Assembly (NCBI GenBank): GCA_010645155.1
Contig: JAAGOF010000234.1
Span: 220,221 to 284,220, forward strand
Length of the DNA: 64,000 nucleotides
Source: Tigriopus japonicus
Taxonomy: Eukaryota; Arthropoda; Copepoda; Harpacticoida; Harpacticidae
Reading direction: 5' to 3'
This document shows positions 1 through 8,800 of the stretch, piece after piece (the first letter of the stretch is position 1; each line of letters opens with the position of its first letter). The notes beneath the pieces were generated by a model. That model saw only the letters and a list, made by a program, of their open reading frames with translations, was not told the DNA's origin and did not search any database. The translations under genes and the position numbers were made by a program.

Positions 1-1202
1 AAAAATCTGGGTACCAAGCTTTGCCGTGGGTGCGGTACATCACTCAGAACGGTGATTATCAACTCCGAACAACTTGAAGATGATCATCAAATGGTGTTCC
101 AGACCCGCAATCACAATTTTATGAACTGTTTTACTTATGATCTACTGTCTAAAGCAACATTCCAATGTCGCGTTTTTCACACCCGCCATCATCGTCCAAA
201 TGTTTTTGTTAATGTAGCTAGTATTTTGTCCCTATTTTGTCGTGATGATTTATTTTCAATGATGATGTGCTCATTTACCAGCATCAATATGATACTATTT
301 AAAAATGACCAATTCAACTTCTTACTAGGAAGCTCATTTATGGTTGAGATTTTCCAACTTCCGTAAATGCATACGATATCTATTCATGGGAGGAAGTGGC
401 ACTTGAAAAAAAAATTTGATGGCAGCCAGATTTTAAAATGGCAGTGTCAAAGAATACTTGTGGAGCTAACTATCTTCCGATCTAGGAGACGACTCATTTT
501 CAGCACTAGATAAATCTAAAAGATTCATTTGCAGTACTAGATTAATCTAAAATACCTCTCTCACAAACAACAAATCGAGGGGACTCAGAGCTAGCACACG
601 TGTTCATCACTCTGTGAACTGGGGTTTACGCCTCCACGAGGACTTTTAGTTCAAACGGTTCAAACGTTTTTCAGTAAGCATGGGTTGTTTTCTCTATTTT
701 TAGGTATGTTTAGGTTAGTTTAGGCTTCGTTAGGTTAGGTTAGGTTTAAGTTTAGTTCAGACAATCTATGCTCTTCCTGTCAATATTTTGTCCATATCTA
801 TGACGGTATGACTCATCTCACAGATGGGAAGACATTTAGGGGCCATTGTTATTAACATTGGTATCCTGTTTGATCGTCTTTGTTTGTGCTTTGTTATATT
901 TGTTTGTTTCCCATTAGTACTGAATAGTCAGACCTGTGTCACTTACTTTTCAAATGTAATTAATTTACATTAAAATTAATGTAAAAAATCGAAACACATA
1001 TACAAAGAGACAAAGAAAAGGTCAATTTGGTCGCATCAGTAGATTCGATTGGTATTGATTTGAGCCATGTTTTGAAGTCTCTGAAGACTCAAATCTTGAT
1101 ACCAAACACTCGAGTTTTTCCCATGTACTTACAGCCCTAATCTGCGCTCGTCACCCTCCAATAAACCTCGGAAGTGTGTCATAGTGATGTGACTTGGGCA
1201 AG
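1..1202. other. gene-free repeat-flanked region
   Basis: I see no convincing coding region here. The open frames are short, lack an ATG or lack recognisable protein composition. The stretch holds the TTAGG-like tract listed separately and AT-rich sequence. Nothing else was recognised. Confidence 0.6.
700..755. repeat. interstitial TTAGG telomere-like tract
   Basis: TTAGG occurs as a perfect triplet at about 730-744 and as degenerate copies (TTTAGG, TTAGT) on both sides. TTAGG is the ancestral arthropod telomere unit, so this is either a degenerate interstitial telomere repeat or a chance low-complexity tract. It is short, so the second reading is possible. Confidence 0.5.
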
Positions 1203-1685
1203 TACCCCATGTTCCAAAATTAAGTTAACACTTACAAAAATGGGCATAACTTTTAACTGAAAGATATTCGTGGACATCGAATAAAAGGTTTCATGATCTT
1301 GAGAGTCTACCAGTTGCTGATGTTTACTTTAAACATCATTTCCTTCACCCTGAACAACATGGAGACCGAGCGCCAAATGGTGATCGACATGGCGTCGCGC
1401 GGAATCTTCCTCGAACCTTTTTTTGATGGCATAGATGGCCTTTCGGCTGATTCCCATGGCCTTGGAGGTCTCCGTCACTGTCATTCCGCGCGACGCCATG
1501 TCGATCACCATTTGGCGCTCGGTCTCCATGTTGTTCAGGGTGAAGGAAATGATGTTTAAAGTAAACATCAGCAATTGGTAGACTCTCAAGATCATGAAAC
1601 CTTTTATTCGATGTCCACGAATATCGTTCAGTTAAAAGTTATGCCCATTTTTGTAAGTGTTACCTTAATTTTGGAACATGGGGTA
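1203..1685. mobile_element. foldback (palindromic) Tc1/mariner-like element
   Basis: Two arms of 203 bases, 1203-1405 and 1483-1685, are near-perfect reverse complements (I count about three mismatches) around a 77-base centre. The ends read TACCCCATG and CATGGGGTA, that is, inverted termini inside a TA dinucleotide, the target duplicated by Tc1/mariner elements. On the minus strand the right arm and centre encode a peptide starting METERQMVIDMASRG and running into GISRKAIYAIKKRF, which looks like the N-terminal helix-turn-helix of a Tc1/mariner-superfamily transposase. Because of the palindrome both strands begin the same reading frame. The transposase is truncated after about 42 residues, so the element cannot encode its own enzyme. 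It looks like the 5' end of a transposon joined to an inverted copy of itself. Confidence 0.8.
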
Positions 1686-3728
1686 ATGAGTCATCACTTG
1701 GGACGGGCAGAAAGTGCAAATAATCTTACCCTTTTAGTTACCAAAAGTTGCAAAAAATGTGCCCAAAAGTGCAAAACAAAGTGCAGGAAAATGTTGAAAG
1801 TGCAAATAAATGTCAAAAAAGAGCAAATAAATGTCGAAAAAAGATCAAAAAAGTGTCAAAAAAGAGCAAATAAATGTCAAAAAAGTGCAAATAAATGTCT
1901 AAAAAGAGCAAATAACTTGCATTTGGACTTAAAACGTCATTCATGGAGTACCCACGGCTCCTAATTGAGCAGGAGAAGTCATTTACAAGTTCTAAAGACA
2001 TTTGAGACTAGTTTGAGGTCCAGAGACAATGCCGCACAAGTAATAGAGTTCTATTAATTAGGTCACTAGCAAAAAGGATGTAAAGTCATGAAAAATACTC
2101 TAGTCAACAATCTTCTGAATTTTTCATTCCTAAGGTGGTCTCATGGATGTGTGTACCTAAAATATTGTCGAAATAAATGTAGCAATTGTTTTATATGGCT
2201 TTACATCGCTCCGTTTTCATCCTTCAAGTTGTTCAAAAATAGACATTGAAAATTGAACAGAAAAATACCCACGTGTGCCTAACAACTGCATCAGATAAAA
2301 TAGTCATAAATGTGTTTTAAGCATGTTTTTAGTGACATTACTTCAATATTTGGCCCATGGCCTAATTACCAGAACTCAATTTCAAATGCGGCATTATCTC
2401 TTCACCTCAAAACTGTTCTCAAATACTTTTGGAACTTAAAAGTAATATCTCCAAGTCAAGTAAACAATGTGTACTGCTACATTGATGTATCCTTAGCTTG
2501 ATGATTTTAAGTTTATAACGGCCTTTTTTAGAAATAGCGATCTTTGTAGGCAGGAAACCTAATTCTGCAAAATGTTTGTAGATCCTTCCATTACCATAAC
2601 ATGATTTTTTTTAGGTTTGCTATTTCTTGGTTGCATGCAATGAGATTCTTTTGTCTAATCTTTAGTTTAGTGAACAGGATGTTATAGTTAAAGCAAGATG
2701 GTGAATAAAGTGTGAGGTTTGCGTCTGAAATGCTTATATTTCTTCAAGGTGCTAAGAATGGTTGGTTGCAAATGCAAGCTTTTTTGACTAGTGCAAAATT
2801 TGATCTTGAAACTAAAAATTCTTTCAAAAGCCACTACAATTTCTTAGCAATTTGTCAATTTTGGCCAAAAACGTAAATAAAAAGTGCAAATAAAGGTGAA
2901 AAGTGCAAAAGTGCAGAAAAAATGGGTTTATGTTACCAAAAATCTTTTTACACTATTTGCCCGTCGTTAGTCATCACAGACACCCAAGAACAAGTTGTTG
3001 ACAAGCATTACTTGGGCAATACAACAATACACTTGGCAAGCTCAAGGAAAATTGGAAGATGCAGTTGCTGGCAGTTGCTCTTTGAAGAGTTAAGATACTT
3101 GCAGTGTGACTTAGAAGAAAAAATGTCAAGTTGCATTTTCGATGATCTTTTGACCTTAATAATTTAGCGATAAATAGTGGAAGTGATACAAAAAAATATT
3201 TCAATTTGGATAGCATTTGCAAAACCATGTTTTTTTTTGTTTCGGTTCTAGGCCACACATGAATGCACTTTTGAGGCTAATCAAGACCGAGATTTAGAAG
3301 TCACACTTCCAGAACAATCTCGTTTACTCAGAGTTGTCGGCATGAAAAAGTAAAATGCCAAATCTTTTTTTAGTATTCTCGAAATATTTTGCATTTCCCC
3401 ATGTGAGAGAATTGAAGTGTGTAATTTTCTTAAAAATACATCCTTTCAAAGGTATGGGCTCGATTTAGCTGAACCAGCCTGGTTTAGTGAAATTCGGATG
3501 GCAGGTTTATTTTTTGTTCATAGCAAATTTGGCAAACCTGTTTGCTGGGAAAAGTACTTGTACAAACACCCAAGCTATGCCAAGCTTCAGCAAGCCCAAG
3601 CACTGTGCCAGTACAGCTTGCCCAATCTCTTGTTTGCCCCCCATCACTAGTGTGTCAGAATTTCAGCGGGAAACTTCCAAACTTTCCCAGAACATTAACA
3701 TTCATCCCGAATCTTTGGAACTGTGGTC
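1686..3728. other. gene-free AT-rich region
   Basis: No coding region is supported. The left part carries the tandem repeats listed separately; a related short patch of the same motif recurs at about 2875-2920. The rest is AT-rich unique sequence. The last few hundred bases should contain the promoter and 5' untranslated region of NSMCE2, but I cannot place a core promoter element. Confidence 0.55.
1745..1915. repeat. degenerate tandem repeat, GTGCAAATAAATGTC-type
   Basis: Units of about 15-21 bases built on AAGTGCAAATAAATGTC and AAAAGAGCAAATAAATGTC follow one another with small changes. The long open frame over them (Lys/Asn/Cys-rich) is a by-product of the repeat and not a gene. Confidence 0.7.
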
Positions 3729-4409
3729 ATGAACCCACCTTTGCCCTCCCAAGGGAGCTCTGACAAACAACTGGACTACCTCAAATCCGGCATGGACATC
3801 AATTGCGGCGTGGCCCTCAGTTTAGCTAGTCGAATCTTGACCTCCGACAATGAGCGCTCTCAAGCCGTCCAATCTCTACGCGAAGGCCTCTCCGATTATA
3901 TTCGTCAAGAGCAAGAGTACAAGGACTCCATGGAGGCCCTCCGAGCTCTGTGGGACCAAGTGGCCCAACAAGTCGATCAAGGCGACTTCTCACAAGTCCA
4001 CGATATCGACGCGGCCTTTGCCACGCTCAAAAATCAACTATCGCATCCTTTGACCGAAATCGAGATCGCTAAACATCCCATCACCGTTGAATTTGAAGTT
4101 CGAGCTCAAAATGTTCAACGAGGTTTGGAGGCCAGTCAGACGGAGGTGGAGGAACCGAAAAATGACAATGAGATTGAGACCATTCATGTTGGGACGAATC
4201 GTCGAGATCCATTTACGCGTCAGGAATTGGTGGACCCGGTTGTGAACACGCTCTGCGGGCACATTTATGAGCGAGAAACCGTTTTGGAGATGATTAGGAA
4301 TCGTCCCAAGACGAAATGTCCAATCCCTGGGTGTCAAAATACCAAAGTTATCTATCCCAAACATCTAAAAGCGGACTGGAAATTGAAACGACAATTGGCT
4401 GACGATTAA
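3729..4409 (+). CDS. NSMCE2: NSMCE2/MMS21-like E3 SUMO-protein ligase
   Basis: 226 residues in one exon, starting at the ATG of MNPPLPSQ; a GTG six bases upstream is not a likely eukaryotic start. The C-terminal third is an SP-RING: DPFTRQEL at about residue 160, then CGHIYERETV and KCPIPGCQN, giving the Cys-x-His and Cys...Cys zinc ligands of Siz/PIAS-type ligases. The N-terminal part is predicted helical, matching the arm that binds SMC5. In known systems this protein is the SUMO ligase of the SMC5/6 complex and acts in the nucleus in homologous recombination and replication-fork repair. Its length is close to that of human NSMCE2 (247). The next gene, BABAM2, starts only 76 bases after the stop on the same strand, with no AATAAA between, so the two may be co-transcribed. 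Confidence 0.9.
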   Translation: MNPPLPSQGSSDKQLDYLKSGMDINCGVALSLASRILTSDNERSQAVQSLREGLSDYIRQEQEYKDSMEALRALWDQVAQQVDQGDFSQVHDIDAAFATLKNQLSHPLTEIEIAKHPITVEFEVRAQNVQRGLEASQTEVEEPKNDNEIETIHVGTNRRDPFTRQELVDPVVNTLCGHIYERETVLEMIRNRPKTKCPIPGCQNTKVIYPKHLKADWKLKRQLADD

Positions 4410-4458
4410 AAAAGAAATCCTGAACTCGTTTTTTAATGGGTTGTAATCCAAGGGTGCC

Positions 4459-4470
4459 TTGTTTTTTCAG
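4459..4470 (+). promoter_or_regulatory. orphan 3' splice site before BABAM2
   Basis: The sequence TTGTTTTTTCAG ends at 4470, 15 bases before the BABAM2 ATG. It is a strong polypyrimidine-AG acceptor. I see no donor of consensus type between the NSMCE2 stop and this site that would give a workable cis intron. It therefore looks like an acceptor for a spliced leader, or for a donor lying inside NSMCE2. Confidence 0.5.
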
Positions 4471-4485
4471 GTGATCCTTCTCAAA

Positions 4486-5568
4486 ATGATGGGCGTGATT
4501 GAGCCGATGCTCGAAAAGGCTGCTCTTGAGATTGACACGCGGGTGAGCAGATTGAGTGTAGTGCAAACGTGGAAATCGCATCCAGAGTGTGCGATTGAGG
4601 ATCGGTTAAGTCTGAAGGTCCCCCATGGGGGAAAAGAGTTCTTGTGTATATTCGTTTTTGACGAGGATGATGTGAGCTTCTTGGATGTAATCATTCCGGA
4701 GTTTTCCCCTCTTGGATTTCGCAGTCATCCCAAAACGCTAGAGCCGTGGAAGATTGATGATCTTAACAGTATGAAATTGATTCTTCTCAACATCAAGGAT
4801 TCCCTAACCTCGTTTTGTGCCAAAAAATATTTGCCAAAAACTGGCTATTCACGACTTCTCACCCGATTTCTGCAAGATGAAAATTTGATCTACGATTTTG
4901 AAATCATTTCCCATAAAAATGGGTGTCGGATCCTAATAAATCTTGAATTTGGCGAAGATTGCAGTGTCAATCAAAAAAACATCTACCAAGGAATTATTGT
5001 GCTTGACTACCAAGAACCCTACCAAGAAATAAGTGTGATCTGTTTCTGGCTCAATCCAGAACTGATCACGATAAGCAAGAAAATTCCCAATCAGTCAAAC
5101 ATTCGGGACTGCCAAGACGTCCGAGATCTACAAGAATGCCTCCAAGTATTTGTCATGACTGTGCAGTCTTTGCATTCAACGAATGTCGCTATTGAAGAGG
5201 TCAAAGATGAACCATCGGATGACCTTCCCTTGGAAGCCAGAAAGGCATTCCTGTCAGCCCTCAAAAACAAGTTTAATGACGCTTGCAAGTTCATCGATGA
5301 TAAAGATTTTTTCACCGCCCATGTCATGATCGAGGTTCAAAAAGTGAAGATCTCTTTCAAGATCCAAGTGGACCCTGATTACCCCAAATCCCGGCCGATT
5401 TTTCTCGCCTCGGGTCTGGATTTCTCTAGCGGTACAACTCACACATTGAATCCTTTCAAAGTGGAACAAGTGGCTGAACCGATCGAATTGGCCAACCACA
5501 TTTTTGACCGAGTCGTTCCAGATCTTGTCAAAGAGTTATTGCTCAAACACGATTACGTTGTCGAGTAA
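4486..5568 (+). CDS. BABAM2: BABAM2/BRE-like BRCA1-A and BRISC complex subunit
   Basis: 360 residues, one exon (human BRE has 383). The N-terminus MMGVIEPMLEKAALEID lines up with the human start region (ISPML). Next come the BRE-type UEV folds: DRLSLKVPHGGKEF near residue 37, FSPLGFRS, and a second UEV with LEARKAFLSALKNKF near residue 250 and SRPIFLASG near 305. In known systems BRE/BRCC45 is the scaffold UEV protein that holds BRCC36, MERIT40 and Abraxas together, in the nuclear BRCA1-A complex and the cytoplasmic BRISC deubiquitinase. Either of two adjacent ATGs (4486, 4489) may be used. The gene lies 76 bases behind NSMCE2, another DNA-repair gene. Identification is by recalled collinear motifs; the family diverges fast, so some doubt remains. 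Confidence 0.8.
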   Translation: MMGVIEPMLEKAALEIDTRVSRLSVVQTWKSHPECAIEDRLSLKVPHGGKEFLCIFVFDEDDVSFLDVIIPEFSPLGFRSHPKTLEPWKIDDLNSMKLILLNIKDSLTSFCAKKYLPKTGYSRLLTRFLQDENLIYDFEIISHKNGCRILINLEFGEDCSVNQKNIYQGIIVLDYQEPYQEISVICFWLNPELITISKKIPNQSNIRDCQDVRDLQECLQVFVMTVQSLHSTNVAIEEVKDEPSDDLPLEARKAFLSALKNKFNDACKFIDDKDFFTAHVMIEVQKVKISFKIQVDPDYPKSRPIFLASGLDFSSGTTHTLNPFKVEQVAEPIELANHIFDRVVPDLVKELLLKHDYVVE

Positions 5569-5702
5569 GTTGTCAATGATAAATCTAAAAATAATACGCT
5601 CGTTTTTATCCGGTTTCCTCGTTCTATTCCACAAATGACGGGGAGAAGAAGGGTAGCACATGAATGGCATTACAACATAAAAAAGAAACATTTTAAATCT
5701 GT

Positions 5703-6786
5703 TCAGGTGCTAGATCCGGTTCCGCCCGAGTTGGTCTTGGCATTCTGCAGGGATTCCGATGTAAACCACTTGGCCATGGACGACGAGCAGAATTGAGACA
5801 CGTGTTCAGAACAAGACGCGATATGTCCGGACATAATCAGGGAATTCAGGCGGCTTGGCGGAACAATGGGCTTGAACACCTTGTTGATATCCTCATCCGG
5901 CAATGGCTCTTCTCCTCTAGCCAATCGAGCCGTATTGTCCTGTTGTCGTTTTTGCAGGTAGCGCGTCTTATCCTGGAACTGCTTGATGGACATATTCTGG
6001 TACTTGTTGAACTTGATCGATTCCAAATTAAGGTCATCCACGGAGTCGATAAGATGCTTCAACTGCTTCTCCAGAACATCGGCCGAGCCCAAGTCCAAAT
6101 ACTGAGGATTGGCCTCCGCTGGTACTTGTTCCGACAGCTCCAGAAGCAACTCATTGATCAAATGAGAGTTCTTGATCGCGATGGGCACCTCTTGGAACAC
6201 CGTATCGTACGTGACCTTTTGGAAACGAATGGCTTCGGGCGTGAATTCGCCAGCCTTGTACAACTCAATGGCTTGAGGCGTGAGACGATAGGCTTTCAAG
6301 GACAAGAAGCCTTTCTCAGTCTTGCCCGTGTCAAAGATCAAACAGATGGACTCCTCAATAGAAGTCTGGTAAGCAAAGTGGGACTCCAACAACTGCGGCG
6401 AGAGAAAGTTGCCGAAATGGGCCGATTGGTACCATCCCACTTGCAAATGGTCCACTTGAACGGATCGAAGACCCGTGATCAAGGCATACTGGAAGCCTTC
6501 ATCATCCACAGACTCATCCGTACTGTTGGGAAAGGGAAACGAATGAGTGATCTCCAACTTGGTATCCGACACCAGTCCCAAAAGAGCGCCTTGAACAATG
6601 TCCTGATTGGAGAGATTGGGTCCATGGCAGTGCTTGATCATCTGCATAACCACCTAGAAATGACATCCATATTTTTTCGTGAACAAGAACAGTCTACTGG
6701 CAAAGAAACCTTACCAATCCGTCGATTTGAACGTTATCCACGCCTACGCGGGATCCCTTGAACTCGGTAGATGGAATAGTACTCAT
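5703..6786 (-). CDS. EIF3H: eukaryotic translation initiation factor 3 subunit H
   Basis: Two exons, 6786-6715 and 6653-5703, joined across a 61-base intron (donor G|GTAAGG, acceptor TTTCTAG) in phase 0. The product is 340 residues (human 352). Exon 1 encodes MSTIPSTEFKGSRVGVDNVQ then IDGL; exon 2 starts VVMQMIKH and carries the MPN domain (GALLGLV, LEITHSFPFP, VGWYQS) followed by EESICLIFD, LSLKAYRLTP, EVPIAIKNSHLIN and a C-terminal helical part with GEEPLPDEDINKVFKP. eIF3h is an MPN subunit of the eIF3 octamer, without isopeptidase activity, and acts in the cytoplasm in 43S loading and re-initiation. It lies head-to-head with UTP23; the start codons are 442 bases apart, so a shared promoter is likely. 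The long open frame on the opposite strand is a shadow. Confidence 0.95.
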
Positions 6787-7228
6787 GATTGAAGGTTGGG
6801 AATTGGGATTGGGTCTGTAAATGGGCGTGATTTCGCCGAGAAACAATGCCGAAAAGGTCAGAAATTGACAGCGAGCGACTCCGCTAAACGACCAACAGCA
6901 CACGGCAATGCTAATTTCAGGGTTATCATCTCCATAGATTCAATGGAATTTGATGAACTCCTTTAGGGGATTTTCACCACGAATATTACACCATTGCTTT
7001 TAATATTCCATTCAAAATCGCTTGGAATATTTTTCATAGTCGGAAAGCATTTTGACTCGAAAATGAGCACATAAAATGAAATTGATGGTGGCAAGTTCTA
7101 GTATCCAAATTTAGACACCCTGAACTTCCGGCGGAAATGAGGTCACGTGTTGTTTTCTATATGATCACTAAACCTTTCATCACAAACACAAATTAAGACA
7201 CTCCAGAGAGGCTTTGAAGTTTTGCACT
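6787..7228. promoter_or_regulatory. probable bidirectional promoter region, EIF3H / UTP23
   Basis: This 442-base interval separates the divergent start codons of EIF3H and UTP23 and must contain the promoters and 5' untranslated regions of both. No TATA box or Initiator could be assigned with confidence. Confidence 0.5.
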
Positions 7229-8352
7229 ATGAAGATTAAAAGGCAAAAGAAGGTGATGCGGATTTTAAATTTCTTCAAGCATAACTATGGACATCATCCG
7301 CCTTATCAGTTACTGCTAGATGGGACTTTTGCTCAAGCTTGTCTTCAAATGAAAGTCAATATCCGCGAGCAACTTCCAAAATATCTCAATGCCGAAACCA
7401 AGATCCTCACAACTCAATGCTGCATTCAGGAGATTGAAAAACTCGGCTCTTCATTAAGTGGAGCCACGAGCATCCTGAAGCAGTTTCCTATCCATCAATG
7501 TGGCCATGACAAGGAACCTAAACCCGCGGCCAAGTGTCTCAAGTCAATGTTAAAGGACACTAACCCCAATCGGCAAGTCTAATTCTACAATTGTATCATG
7601 TTTCGTAAAGTTATTGCGGGTTCTTTTGATTTTGCGGAGGTTTTGCAGTTCTTGTTGTGACAGTAAATGTTTATTTTATGCATGGTTCTTTCTCATTTTA
7701 AGTATGCATTGGCCTAGCACATGTTTTTTCTTTTTACATAAATGTGAATAATTGAATGTAGAATACAGTAAAATAGTACGATAAAAAGGAAGAGTTTAAG
7801 CAAAAAAAAATTTTGCTTTGTTTTTGCGTTTCACGTCGCTCTTTTAACGACAATGGTTACATTTTCAGTTATTTTATTATGTCTCAAGATGCCGAATTAC
7901 GAGACAAAGCTCGAAAAATCCCCGGGACACCAGTCTTGTTTTTGTACCAGAGTGCTCCAACTTTGGAGAGACCATCGGAAATGAGTACCAAATCTGCCGA
8001 GGATTCGACCACGGAAAAGTGTGTATATTTTTTGTTCAACTCATCGACTTTTCTGAAGCCAAATATTTCCTTTCGTAGAATTGAACGCTCGTTTCAAAGT
8101 CGAGTTTTAGAAGAGCTCAAAAAGAAAGAATTTGGAGACCCGAACAACGCCTTGAAACGTCCCTTGAAGCGAAAAAAGAAAGGACCCAACCCTTTATCGT
8201 GCTTGAAAAGCAAGAAGAAGAAAGTTGAGGGAAAAGCCTCAACTAACAACTCATCCCAGTCACGTCCAACGGGTAACGAAGGTCAAATCCAGAACAAAAA
8301 GAAGCGATCCCGCCACCGAAAAAAGAGTCAAACCGGAACCACCAATCCTTGA
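7229..8352 (+). CDS. UTP23: rRNA-processing protein UTP23
   Basis: Three exons, 7229-7572, 7869-8018 and 8079-8352, give 255 residues (human 249). Exon 1 starts MKIKRQKKVMRILNFF and has the PIN-like fold core PYQLLLDGTFAQACL, REQLPKYL, TTQCCIQEIEKLG and HQCGH...CLKSML. Exon 2 reads YFIMSQDAELRDK...PGTPVLFLY. Exon 3 ends in the basic tail with GPNPLSCLKSKKKK. The first junction needs a GC donor (ATCG|GCAAGTCT) spliced to TTTTCAG; this restores NRYF, as in relatives. The second intron is exactly 60 bases, divisible by three and without a stop, so retention would add 20 residues. UTP23 is a nucleolar protein of the small-subunit processome that helps release the snR30/U17 snoRNA. AATAAA follows at 8364-8369. 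Confidence 0.9.
7573..7868 (+). other. GC-AG intron of UTP23
   Basis: The donor is GCAAGT instead of GTAAGT; apart from the C it matches consensus, as real GC-AG introns do. The acceptor is ATTTTCAG. Joining restores the reading frame (CG|T, Arg) and the conserved YF motif of the family. Without this junction the frame ends two codons later. Confidence 0.8.
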
Positions 8353-8363
8353 CCACCCTCGGA

Positions 8364-8369
8364 AATAAA
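8364..8369 (+). terminator. poly(A) signal AATAAA of UTP23
   Basis: A canonical AATAAA lies 12 bases after the UTP23 stop codon, and the sequence beyond it loses coding character. Confidence 0.65.
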
Positions 8370-8800
8370 CCTTATACATGCTTGATCAGTCGTCTATTCA
8401 TTCGTCAAGCTCAAACCATTATAAGTTACAAGCCAAACAGGTTTATCTTTTTTGAGTTTGCGCCGGTCATTCATGCAGAATTCACATATTGCAATTTCTA
8501 ACTCACGAATGTTACTGTGCTCTCACAAAGCAGGCATTTTTTTCGCCGCAAAAAGGGCGAACTCATTCATTAAAAGCTTTCTTTAATACGAAGCTTTGTT
8601 CAACTGAAAATTGAAAGAAATACTTTATCCCAAAATACATAATCCAGTGATTCTGGTTGCTCATTCCAAATGTTCAGCCACCCTGTCTTTCTCAAATAGA
8701 AAAGAAGATTAAAACAATACACATGATTGTTCAAGTCGGATGTGCTAATACCTAAACCTTGGATTCTCGAGGACACAACGGCGGTTTTGAATTCAAAATC
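8370..8800. other. intergenic region, UTP23 to SMG9
   Basis: This holds the 3' end of UTP23 and the promoter and 5' untranslated region of SMG9. No gene or repeat is recognised. Minus-strand open frames here run into SMG9 antisense and are shadows. Confidence 0.5.

Noticed and set aside
1293..1595. Two open frames on opposite strands with the same first 37 residues
   Set aside because: They are a consequence of the palindromic transposon arms, not two genes; only the minus-strand frame continues into a transposase-like helix-turn-helix, and it is truncated.
1575..1964. 129-codon Lys/Asn/Cys-rich open frame
   Set aside because: It starts inside the foldback element and runs through a tandem repeat; composition is that of the repeat.
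5793..6761. 322-codon plus-strand open frame opposite eIF3h
   Set aside because: Antisense to conserved eIF3h coding sequence and its intron; no motif of its own.
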